Source of the DNA: Elusimicrobia bacterium RIFCSPHIGHO2_02_FULL_57_9
GTDB taxonomy: Bacteria; Elusimicrobiota; Elusimicrobia; UBA1565; UBA9628
Assembly (NCBI GenBank): GCA_001800015.1
Contig: MGUO01000023.1
Span: 1 to 12,739 of the forward strand
Reading direction: 5' to 3'
DNA: 12,739 nt
Part shown: piece by piece, positions 6,318-12,739 of the stretch
How the letters are laid out: every line of letters starts with the position of its first letter
How positions within the stretch are numbered: position 1 is the first letter of the stretch
Notes under the pieces: model-generated
What the model was told of the DNA's origin: nothing
What the model saw: only the letters and a program-made list of their open reading frames with translations
The model's database searches: none
Made by a program: the position numbers and the translations under genes

Positions 6318-6631
6318 GCGCGCAAATCTCGCTTGCCCATTACCTGACGCTTGGGGCCCTGCTCTTTTTAATCGGAATGTTCGGGGCCCTGACTAGACGC
6401 AATATCATCGGCATACTCATGTCCATCGAGCTCATGTTTAACGCGGCCAATATCAATCTGGCGGCCTTCAACCATTTTCTTCACCCGCAGGGCGTCGCCG
6501 GCCAGGCCGTAGCCCTTTTCATTATCGCCGTGGCCGCAGCCGAAGTCGTCGTCGGCCTAGCCCTGGTTTTGGCTATTCACCGCAACACCGAGACCGTCTA
6601 TGTCGAGGAATTCAGCATCCTGAAGGGTTGA
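6314..6631 (+). CDS. nuoK: Complex I subunit K (NuoK, ND4L homologue)
   Basis: Small three-helix membrane subunit of 105 residues. Glu39 in SIELMFNAANINL and Glu77 in AAAEVVVGLAL match the two in-membrane glutamates (E. coli Glu36 and Glu72) needed for proton transfer. The RRNIIGILMSIELM stretch is typical of the family. GGGAG lies 7 bases before the ATG, which overlaps nuoJ. nuoL follows after a single base. Confidence 0.96.
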   Translation: MSAQISLAHYLTLGALLFLIGMFGALTRRNIIGILMSIELMFNAANINLAAFNHFLHPQGVAGQAVALFIIAVAAAEVVVGLALVLAIHRNTETVYVEEFSILKG

Positions 6632-6632
6632 T

Positions 6633-8609
6633 ATGCTTGAACACGTTTATCTCATCCCGCTCATTCCCCTGGCCGCTTCCCTGCTCATCATTTTCTTAGG
6701 CTCGGAAGGCGGACATTCCCGGATGCCCCTGCTCAGCATTCTCGCCATGGCCTGGTGTCTGGCCCAAGCGCTGGGCATTTTCTGGCAGGCCGCTTGCGGA
6801 CATGTTCATTTGCCTTATCAGGCGAGTTGGGATTGGTTCTCCTTCCCAGTGGACGCTGGAGGCAAGGCCTTCTCTTATTCGATGCCTATCGGGGTTTTGA
6901 TCGATGGAGCGGCCGCTGTGATGCTGGTGGTAGTCACCTTGGTCAGCTCTTTGGTGCAGATATACTCCTTAAGCTATATGCACGGCGACCCCCGCTTCAA
7001 GCGTTATTATGCCTTTCTTTCCTTTTTTACCGCCTCCATGTTGGGACTCGTTGTGTCCAACAATCTCCTGGTTACTTTTGCTTGCTGGGAACTGGTCGGC
7101 GTTTCCTCCTATTTGCTGATCGGTTTCTGGTTTGAAAAACCGGGCCCGGTCTATGCCTCGAAAAAAGCTTTTATCACCACAAAATTAGGCGACTGTGGAC
7201 TCTATCTGGCCCTGTTGTTTATTTTCACCAAAGTGGGCAGCTTTCAAATCACGCAGATTCAGGATTTTGTCAGCCGGGGGTATCTGGCGCCCATGGCCGC
7301 CACCCTGATCGCTCTGGGATTATTGGCCGGGGCGGTGGGAAAATCAGCCCAATGGCCGCTGTTTATCTGGCTTCCCGACGCCATGGAAGGTCCCACGCCG
7401 GTTTCAGCTTTGATCCACGCCGCCACCATGGTGGCGGCCGGAATCTATCTGGTTGCCAAATGCTATTTCATTTACGTGGCCAGCCCGCTTGCCATGGAAA
7501 CCGTCGCTTGGGTGGGCCTCATCACCGCGCTGCTGGCCGCGACCATGGCCATGGTGGCCTACGATATCAAGCGCGTGCTGGCGTTCTCGACCGTCTCGCA
7601 GCTGGGCTTTATGATGTGCGCGCTGGGCGTGGGCGGCTATACGGCCGGCTTGTTTCATTTAACCACCCATGCTTTCTTCAAGGCCCTGCTTTTCCTGGGC
7701 GCCGGCTCGGTGATTCACGCGGTGCACAGCAACGACATGCGCCACATGGGCGGGCTTTCCAAAAAAATGCCCATCACCTTCGTGACCATGTTCATCGGCA
7801 CCTATGCCATCGCGGGCCTTTGGCCTTCGGCTGGATTCTACTCAAAGGAACTGATTCTGGAGAAGGTTTACGGGCATAGCCCGCTGATGTTCGCCATCCT
7901 GCTTTTCGCGGCCCTGCTCACCGCATTCTACATGTTCCGCCTGATTTTCCTGACTTTCCTGGGCTCGCCGCGCGACACAGTCAAGCATCATCATGCCGAT
8001 GAGTCCCCGGCGGTTATGACCGGCCCCTTGCTGCTCCTGGCTTTCCTTTCCATCGTCTCCGGCTATCTTTTGGAAAGAAATCACCTTTTCGCCCATTTGG
8101 TGGACTATACCTTTCCAGAGGGAATGAAGCCCGAGGGCGCGCATGTCAATGCGCTGTTCCTCAATTACGGGGTGAGCGCCCTGGTGCTGGGTTCCATAGG
8201 ATTATCCTGGAAACTGTATGGCGGCCAGGATTTTAAGCTGGCCGAATCCTTGAAACAGAAGCTTTCTTGGCTTTTCAATGCGCTGGAAGACCGCTACGGC
8301 TTTGACGAGATCTTTCTGGGCCTGGTGTCTTTCTCGGATAAATCGGCCCGATTGGCGTTCTGGTTTGACACGGCCGTGGTGGACCAGATTTTTGTCGACG
8401 GCTGGGGCTTGCTCACGAAAATCATCGCTGAAATCAGCAATCTCTTCGACGCCATGTTTATCGACAGGACCGTCGACGGCTTTGGCGACTTAAGCGTGGA
8501 TGTGGGCAGCGGCCTGCGCTCGTTGATTTCCCGCGGCCAGGTTCAAGAATATTTGATGTATATCGCCATCGCGGTGAGTCTTTTTGCGACGTTGATATTG
8601 TCACGCTAG
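6633..8609 (+). CDS. nuoL: Complex I subunit L (NuoL, ND5 homologue), distal antiporter-like proton pump
   Basis: Antiporter-like (Mrp-type) subunit at the far end of the membrane arm, 658 residues with many membrane helices and a long C-terminal part. The proton-path residues are all present at consistent offsets from E. coli NuoL: Glu153 in CWELVG (Glu144), Asp187 (Asp178), Lys237 in GKSAQWP (Lys229), His262 (His254), His342 and His346 (His334 and His338), Lys350 in HAFFKALLFL (Lys342) and Lys405 in GFYSKELIL (Lys399). The stretch from about 545 to 658 contains the lateral helix region and a final membrane anchor, so the subunit is full length. GAAGGG 5 bases before the ATG is a good ribosome-binding site. 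This is the only nuo gene followed by a sizeable gap (70 bases). Confidence 0.97.
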   Translation: MLEHVYLIPLIPLAASLLIIFLGSEGGHSRMPLLSILAMAWCLAQALGIFWQAACGHVHLPYQASWDWFSFPVDAGGKAFSYSMPIGVLIDGAAAVMLVVVTLVSSLVQIYSLSYMHGDPRFKRYYAFLSFFTASMLGLVVSNNLLVTFACWELVGVSSYLLIGFWFEKPGPVYASKKAFITTKLGDCGLYLALLFIFTKVGSFQITQIQDFVSRGYLAPMAATLIALGLLAGAVGKSAQWPLFIWLPDAMEGPTPVSALIHAATMVAAGIYLVAKCYFIYVASPLAMETVAWVGLITALLAATMAMVAYDIKRVLAFSTVSQLGFMMCALGVGGYTAGLFHLTTHAFFKALLFLGAGSVIHAVHSNDMRHMGGLSKKMPITFVTMFIGTYAIAGLWPSAGFYSKELILEKVYGHSPLMFAILLFAALLTAFYMFRLIFLTFLGSPRDTVKHHHADESPAVMTGPLLLLAFLSIVSGYLLERNHLFAHLVDYTFPEGMKPEGAHVNALFLNYGVSALVLGSIGLSWKLYGGQDFKLAESLKQKLSWLFNALEDRYGFDEIFLGLVSFSDKSARLAFWFDTAVVDQIFVDGWGLLTKIIAEISNLFDAMFIDRTVDGFGDLSVDVGSGLRSLISRGQVQEYLMYIAIAVSLFATLILSR

Positions 8610-8647
8610 GCACATGACGACAAAGCAAATCTTATATGTCGCCAGTG

Positions 8648-8669
8648 CCTGAACGCTACCGCGTTCAGG
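8648..8669 (+). promoter_or_regulatory. Hairpin in the nuoL-nuoM gap overlapping the nuoM ribosome-binding site
   Basis: A perfect 9-bp stem (8648-8656 with 8661-8669) closes a 4-base loop. The nuoM Shine-Dalgarno sequence AGGGAG (8667-8672, 7 bases before the ATG at 8680) has its first three bases inside the 3' arm, so folding would partly hide it. No T-run follows, so it is not a Rho-independent terminator. It may slow nuoM translation, protect an mRNA end or mark a processing site. The other nuo junctions show no such hairpin. Confidence 0.55.
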
Positions 8670-8679
8670 GAGATTCGAA

Positions 8680-10143
8680 ATGTACTTATTAAGCCTTATC
8701 ACTTTTACCCCTCTTATCGCGGCGATGATCGTGCTGTGCCTGCCCAAGGAGAAAGAGAAGGTCATTCAAATAGTCTCCTTGGCCGCCGGCGCGGTTTCCT
8801 TCGCTTTTTCCTTGCTGCTTCTTCCCGCCTTTGACAAGCACACCCCGGCCATGCAGTTCATCGAGCGCTTTCCCTGGATTCCTTCTCTGGACGTCAATTA
8901 CATCATGGGTATTGACGGCCTGTCCTTGCCCTTGGTGATCTTGACCACCTTCATGACCTTGCTGGCCTTAATCGGTTCCCTGGGCATCAAGGAACGGATC
9001 AAGGAATATTTCTTCTGGTTCCTGGTGCTTGAAACCGGCATGCTGGGCGTTTTCGAGGCCCTGGATCTGGTGCTTTTCTACTTCTTCTGGGAATTGACGC
9101 TGGTCCCGATGTATTTCTTAATCGGCATTTGGGGGGGGCCGAAAAAGGAATTTGCCGCCATCAAGTTTTTCCTCTATACCTTATCCGGTTCGGTATTCAT
9201 GCTTTTAGCCATTTTGGCGCTGTACTTCAACTCAACGCCCAACACCTTCGATATGATGGCCCTAATGAACGCCCATTCGCTCTGGAGTCCTCGTTTCCAG
9301 ATACTGGTGTTTCTGGGCTTTTACCTCGCTTTCGCCATCAAGGTTCCGGCCTTCCCGTTTCATACCTGGCTGCCTTTGGCCCACGTGGAAGCGCCCACGG
9401 CCGTCAGCGTCATCCTGGCCGCGGTGCTCCTTAAAATGGGCGTTTACGGCCTGCTGCGCATCTCTTACGGGATGCTGCCGGCGGGCTTTGAATGGTTTCT
9501 GCCCATGCTCATCGTCATCGCGGTGGTTAACATCGTATACGGCGCTCTCTGCGCCATGGCTCAGACCGACATGAAAAAAATGGTGGCTTATTCCTCGGTT
9601 AACCACATGGGCTATTGCTTGCTGGGCGTCGCCGGCGTCTCGGCGACGGGATTTTCGGGCGCCGTGCTGCAGATGGTCAATCACGGCATCATCACGGGCT
9701 CCCTGTTCCTCTTAGTCGGCGTGATTTACGATCGCGCCCACACCCGCGATATCTCGGCTTTCGGGGGCTTGGCCGCCCGCGTGCCGGTTTACGCGGCTTT
9801 GATGTCCTTGGCCTGTTTCGCCTCCCTGGGACTTCCCGGCTTGGCCGGCTTTATCAGCGAATTTTTATGCTTCCTGGGGGCATTTCCGCGCTGGAAAGTT
9901 TATACGGCCATCGGCGTGCTGGGCATTCTGACCACGGCGGCGTTTTTTCTGCGCATGATCGAGAAAGTCTTCCTGGGTCCCATGAACAACAAATGGACCG
10001 GCATGTCCGACATGAATGCCCGGGAGCTGGCTTCGGTCGTACCCCTGACGGTCGTGACCGTGGCTCTCGGCTTCTGGCCGCGCTGGGCCCTGGATTTCAT
10101 GAACGCCACCATGATTCACATGGCAGGGCTGTTTAACAAATAA
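8680..10143 (+). CDS. nuoM: Complex I subunit M (NuoM, ND4 homologue), antiporter-like proton pump
   Basis: Middle antiporter-like subunit, 487 residues, the usual length. Key residues match E. coli NuoM: Glu138 in FFWELTLVPMYFLIG (Glu144), Lys221 in FAIKVPAFPFHTWLP (Lys234), Lys252 in VLLKMGVYGLLR (Lys265) and Glu394 in GFISEF (Glu407). The FHTWLPLAHVEAPTAVSVILA stretch and SSVNHMGY are family signatures. The start follows AGGGAG, part of which lies in an upstream hairpin. It is the only nuo gene apart from the operon leader with a real intergenic gap before it, which would allow separate control. nuoN follows after two bases. Confidence 0.97.
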   Translation: MYLLSLITFTPLIAAMIVLCLPKEKEKVIQIVSLAAGAVSFAFSLLLLPAFDKHTPAMQFIERFPWIPSLDVNYIMGIDGLSLPLVILTTFMTLLALIGSLGIKERIKEYFFWFLVLETGMLGVFEALDLVLFYFFWELTLVPMYFLIGIWGGPKKEFAAIKFFLYTLSGSVFMLLAILALYFNSTPNTFDMMALMNAHSLWSPRFQILVFLGFYLAFAIKVPAFPFHTWLPLAHVEAPTAVSVILAAVLLKMGVYGLLRISYGMLPAGFEWFLPMLIVIAVVNIVYGALCAMAQTDMKKMVAYSSVNHMGYCLLGVAGVSATGFSGAVLQMVNHGIITGSLFLLVGVIYDRAHTRDISAFGGLAARVPVYAALMSLACFASLGLPGLAGFISEFLCFLGAFPRWKVYTAIGVLGILTTAAFFLRMIEKVFLGPMNNKWTGMSDMNARELASVVPLTVVTVALGFWPRWALDFMNATMIHMAGLFNK

Positions 10144-10145
10144 GC

Positions 10146-11576
10146 ATGATCAACCTGCATCTGCTTTATCCTGAAATGGTTCTGGCCGTCATGGCCCTGG
10201 GCCTGATTATTGCCGAGCTTTTTGTGGCGGCCAAGCACAGCCGAATCTTATACCATTTGGCGGTTTTGGCCGCCATCATCGTTCTCTGCCTGGTCGGATT
10301 TACGCTTTCCAATCCAGGCCAATATCAGGGGCTGGGCACGCTGTGGTCGGTGGATCCCTTAAGCCAGTTCTTCAAGCTCTTGGTGCTCCTAGCCACGGTG
10401 CTTTGCCTGTTTCTGGCGCTGGACTACAAGGAGCTGCCGCCCAAGCATGCCGGGATTTTCCTCTGCCTGCTGCTACTGTCCTCCTGCGGCATGATGTTCC
10501 TGGTTTCCTCGGTGGACTTGCTTTTGACTTTTATAGCCCTGGAGCTGATCTCCATCTCCTCGTTCATCCTAACCGGCTTTGAGCGGCGCAATAAAAAATC
10601 AACCGAGGGGGCGGTCAAGTATTTCCTGTTCGGCGCTTTTTCCTCGGGCGTCATGGCTTATGGAATTTCCCTGTTCTACGGATTTACCGGAGGCACCCGC
10701 CTCATCGGCCTTGCCCACACCGGCGGGCCGCTTTTCATCCTGGCGATTTTATTGATTCTGCTTGGCTTTGCCTTCAAGGCCTCCATCGCGCCCATGCATT
10801 TCTGGGTGCCGGACGCCTACGAGGGCGCGCCGATTCCGGTAACCGCCTTTTTATCCCTGGCTCCGAAAATCGCGACGCTCGGAGCCATGCTGCGCTTATT
10901 CAGCGTGCTCTTGCCCGCCTCGGTGCTGGATTTAACCGCCCTCTTCGCCCTGCTGGCGACACTCACCATGACCATCGGCAATTTCACGGCTTTTTTCCAA
11001 AACAACGTCAAGCGGCTTCTGGCCTATTCCTCCATCGCCCAGGCCGGCTATATGCTCATCGGCATCGTTTCCGGCAACACCTTGGGGCTGGAGGGGATTC
11101 TGCTCTACTCTTTTATTTACGTCGGCATGAATATCGGAGCCTTTGCCGTGGCGCAGGCGGTGGGAAGCGAGAACTCCCGGCCGGACTCTGATCCCTACGC
11201 TTTGGAGTCCTTCAACGGCTTGGCGCGGCGCTCATTGGGCACGGCCCTGGCCATGTCCTTTTTCCTGCTTTCTCTATCGGGCATACCGCCCTTGGCCGGC
11301 TTTATCGGCAAGTTTTATATTTTCTCCTCCGCGATGCAGGCGGGGCATTACCTTCTTGCCGCCGCCGGCGTGATCAACAGCGTGGTCTCCGTCTACTATT
11401 ATATGCGCATCGTCTATCATATGTTCTTTAAGGCCGCGCAAACCCAGGCGGCCCTTCCCATCGGGCCTTATCTATTCGGGAGCTTGGCCATCGCCACGAT
11501 AGCGGTGATTTTTTTCGGAATCTATCCCGAGCCGCTGATCGCCGGCGTCAAGGCCTCCGCGCAGTACCTGCCCTAA
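10146..11576 (+). CDS. nuoN: Complex I subunit N (NuoN, ND2 homologue), antiporter-like proton pump
   Basis: Antiporter-like subunit closest to NuoK, 476 residues with about 14 hydrophobic segments. Family residues are in place relative to E. coli NuoN: Glu133 in IALELISISSFIL (Glu133), Lys211 in FAFKASIAPMHFWVPDAYEGAP (Lys217), Lys241 in LAPKIATLG (Lys247) and Lys389 in GFIGKFYIF (Lys395). The ribosome-binding site is weak, so translation probably relies on ribosomes leaving nuoM two bases upstream. The next gene begins 7 bases after the stop, with no terminator between, so the operon continues beyond the nuo set. Confidence 0.97.
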   Translation: MINLHLLYPEMVLAVMALGLIIAELFVAAKHSRILYHLAVLAAIIVLCLVGFTLSNPGQYQGLGTLWSVDPLSQFFKLLVLLATVLCLFLALDYKELPPKHAGIFLCLLLLSSCGMMFLVSSVDLLLTFIALELISISSFILTGFERRNKKSTEGAVKYFLFGAFSSGVMAYGISLFYGFTGGTRLIGLAHTGGPLFILAILLILLGFAFKASIAPMHFWVPDAYEGAPIPVTAFLSLAPKIATLGAMLRLFSVLLPASVLDLTALFALLATLTMTIGNFTAFFQNNVKRLLAYSSIAQAGYMLIGIVSGNTLGLEGILLYSFIYVGMNIGAFAVAQAVGSENSRPDSDPYALESFNGLARRSLGTALAMSFFLLSLSGIPPLAGFIGKFYIFSSAMQAGHYLLAAAGVINSVVSVYYYMRIVYHMFFKAAQTQAALPIGPYLFGSLAIATIAVIFFGIYPEPLIAGVKASAQYLP

Positions 11577-11583
11577 AAGTAAA

Positions 11584-12739
11584 ATGGACCGCTCCACAAA
11601 AAAGATATACCAAGAGAACTTCGCCGAGCTTTCCGCGGCCATGCGGCCGGAAGAGGCGGCCATCGAGGCCGACCGCTGCCTTTATTGCTATGACGCCCCC
11701 TGCATCTCGGCCTGCCCGACGCACATAGATATCCCCCGTTTTATCAAACAAATCGCTTCCGACAACCTGAAGGGTTCGGCCAAAACCATTCTTGAGGCGA
11801 ATGCCCTGGGCCATTCCTGCGCCCGGGCCTGCCCGGTGGAGGTGCTTTGCGAGGGGGCCTGCGTTTATCATGATTGGCAGGAAAAGCCGATCCAGATCGC
11901 TCGGCTGCAAAGGCGGGCCACGGACTGGCTGCATGAGGAGGGAATCTCGCCCTTTAAGCCCGGGCCTGCTAACGGCCTGCGCATAGCCGTGGTGGGCGCC
12001 GGTCCGGCCGGGCTTGCCTGCGCGCTTTACTTGCGGCGTCTGGGTTATGCCGTTTCTTTGTTTGAGAAACGCAAGCTGGCGGGGGGGCTTAACACTTACG
12101 GGATCGCCGAATACAAGATGACCCAGAAAATCTCCCTGGATGAGATTAAGCGCATATTCGCCCTGGGCATCGACGTTAATATGGGCAAAGAAATCGGGAA
12201 AGACGTCGGCACGGAGCAATTGCTGAGGGATTTCTCGGCTGTTTTTATCGGCATCGGCCTGGGCGAGACCCATTTGTTGGGAATTCCGGGCGAAGACCTA
12301 AGGGGAGTTTGGGACGCGCTTTCTTTTATCCGTTACGTGAAAGACCGAAATCTTAAACCATTGGGCAAAAGCAAGGCCACCGTCGTTATCGGCGCGGGCA
12401 ACACATCCATCGACGCCGTCACCCAATCCAAACGAACGGGCGCGGCCAAGGTCATCATGGCTTACCGCCGCGGACCCGGGGAAATGGGGGCTTATCCATT
12501 TGAATATAAGCTTGCGCAGACCGATGGCGCTGAATTCCTTTGGAATTCAGCGCCCATCCGTGTGTTGGGAAAGGAATCGGTGGAGGGAATCGAATTCCTC
12601 AAAACCAAGCTCAAAGGAAATTCGCTCTCCGGTATTCCCAATTCCAAATTTATCGTTAAATGCGACAGAGTGATCAAAGCCGTCGGCCAAACCAAGCATT
12701 TCGGCCTGGCTAAGGCCTTCGGCCTTAAGCTCTCGGCGG
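11584..12739 (+). CDS. PreT/GltD-like Fe-S flavoprotein, NAD(P)H-dependent (3' end cut by window)
   Basis: An open frame of 385 codons runs off the window. Residues 1-130 match the N-terminal alpha-helical Fe-S domain of dihydropyrimidine dehydrogenase, PreT, GltD and NfnB. Cysteines 32, 35, 40, 44, 79, 83, 89 and 93, plus Gln109, keep a constant offset of 47 from the pig DPD cluster ligands I can recall, so two [4Fe-4S] clusters are expected, including the unusual Gln-ligated one. VVGAGPAGLACALY (137-150) is the FAD-binding motif, and GGLNTYGIAEYKM follows at 167-179. VVIGAGNTSIDAV (267-279) is the second, nucleotide-binding motif. AYRRG (293-297) has the paired arginines seen in NADPH-using relatives, where E. 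coli PreT has a different sequence. The gene starts 7 bases after nuoN with no terminator, so it is probably cotranscribed. Possible roles include feeding electrons to the NuoEFG-less complex, pyrimidine reduction with a PreA partner, or glutamate synthase-type work; the missing downstream gene would tell. Confidence 0.88.
   Translation, partial: MDRSTKKIYQENFAELSAAMRPEEAAIEADRCLYCYDAPCISACPTHIDIPRFIKQIASDNLKGSAKTILEANALGHSCARACPVEVLCEGACVYHDWQEKPIQIARLQRRATDWLHEEGISPFKPGPANGLRIAVVGAGPAGLACALYLRRLGYAVSLFEKRKLAGGLNTYGIAEYKMTQKISLDEIKRIFALGIDVNMGKEIGKDVGTEQLLRDFSAVFIGIGLGETHLLGIPGEDLRGVWDALSFIRYVKDRNLKPLGKSKATVVIGAGNTSIDAVTQSKRTGAAKVIMAYRRGPGEMGAYPFEYKLAQTDGAEFLWNSAPIRVLGKESVEGIEFLKTKLKGNSLSGIPNSKFIVKCDRVIKAVGQTKHFGLAKAFGLKLSA
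12523..12558 (+). repeat. Strong inverted repeat inside the PreT-like gene
   Basis: Arms 12523-12538 and 12542-12558 are complementary over 16 bp, with a single bulged G and a three-base loop (TTT). Each arm contains GAATTC. The segment encodes the family-conserved stretch TDGAEFLWNSAPIRV, so it is not an inserted element breaking the gene. On mRNA it would form a stable hairpin, with possible effects on translation or mRNA stability; it may equally be a chance result of codon choice. Confidence 0.5.

Noticed and set aside
7419..7438. Perfect 20-bp palindrome inside nuoL
   Set aside because: It encodes the conserved stretch around AATMVAA, where GCC/ACC/ATG/GTG/GCG codons naturally give a palindrome; no loop or regulatory context is seen.
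11577..11583. Terminator at the end of the nuo set
   Set aside because: The 7-base gap between nuoN and the next gene has no stem or T-run, so transcription probably continues.
11548..12273. Minus-strand open frame of 241 codons near the 3' end
   Set aside because: It is antisense to the PreT-like gene, whose cysteine and nucleotide-binding motifs are intact in the + frame.
1..12739. CRISPR arrays, insertion sequences, phage or plasmid genes
   Set aside because: No direct-repeat arrays, transposase motifs or mobile-element genes were seen; coding is continuous on one strand.

Overview
This window is one strand-biased, tightly packed block of bacterial DNA of fairly high GC. All 14 genes read on the + strand and almost certainly form one operon. 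The core is a complete set of membrane and connecting-arm genes for respiratory complex I (proton-pumping NADH:quinone oxidoreductase family) in the order nuoA-B-C-D-H-I-J-K-L-M-N. The three NADH-input genes nuoE, nuoF and nuoG are absent: nuoD runs directly into nuoH with a 4-base overlap. This is the 11-subunit form of complex I, whose natural electron donor is not obvious.

Layout. Positions 2-85 hold a strong multi-stem palindrome with no gene in it. A sigma70-type promoter lies at 117-146. The first gene (192-374) encodes a 60-residue protein that looks like a short bacterial histone-fold protein. It is followed by a MidA/NDUFAF7-family methyltransferase (390-1406), then nuoA to nuoN (1403-11576). 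The last gene (11584 to the window edge) is a PreT/GltD-like iron-sulfur flavoprotein cut off by the end of the window. Junctions are 4-base ATGA overlaps or gaps of at most 15 bases. The one exception is nuoL-nuoM, where a 70-base gap holds a 9-bp hairpin that overlaps the nuoM ribosome-binding site.

How the genes may work together. NuoB, C, D and I form the connecting arm with the N6a, N6b and N2 clusters and the quinone site. NuoH, A, J, K, L, M and N form the proton-pumping membrane arm. MidA-family enzymes dimethylate one arginine of the NuoD homologue, and that arginine is present here (Arg53), so enzyme and probable substrate are co-encoded. The terminal flavoprotein has two N-terminal [4Fe-4S] motifs, an FAD site and a probable NADP(H) site. 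By position it is a candidate electron-input partner replacing NuoEFG, but this is inference. The histone-like gene at the head of a respiratory operon is the most unexpected element.

Organism. The proteins are bacterial. A short histone-fold protein plus an 11-subunit complex I would suit lineages such as Elusimicrobiota or other little-cultured phyla, but I cannot fix the phylum from sequence alone. NuoH, NuoD and NuoC each differ in length from the familiar versions (an N-terminal extension, a missing helix and a loop insertion respectively).
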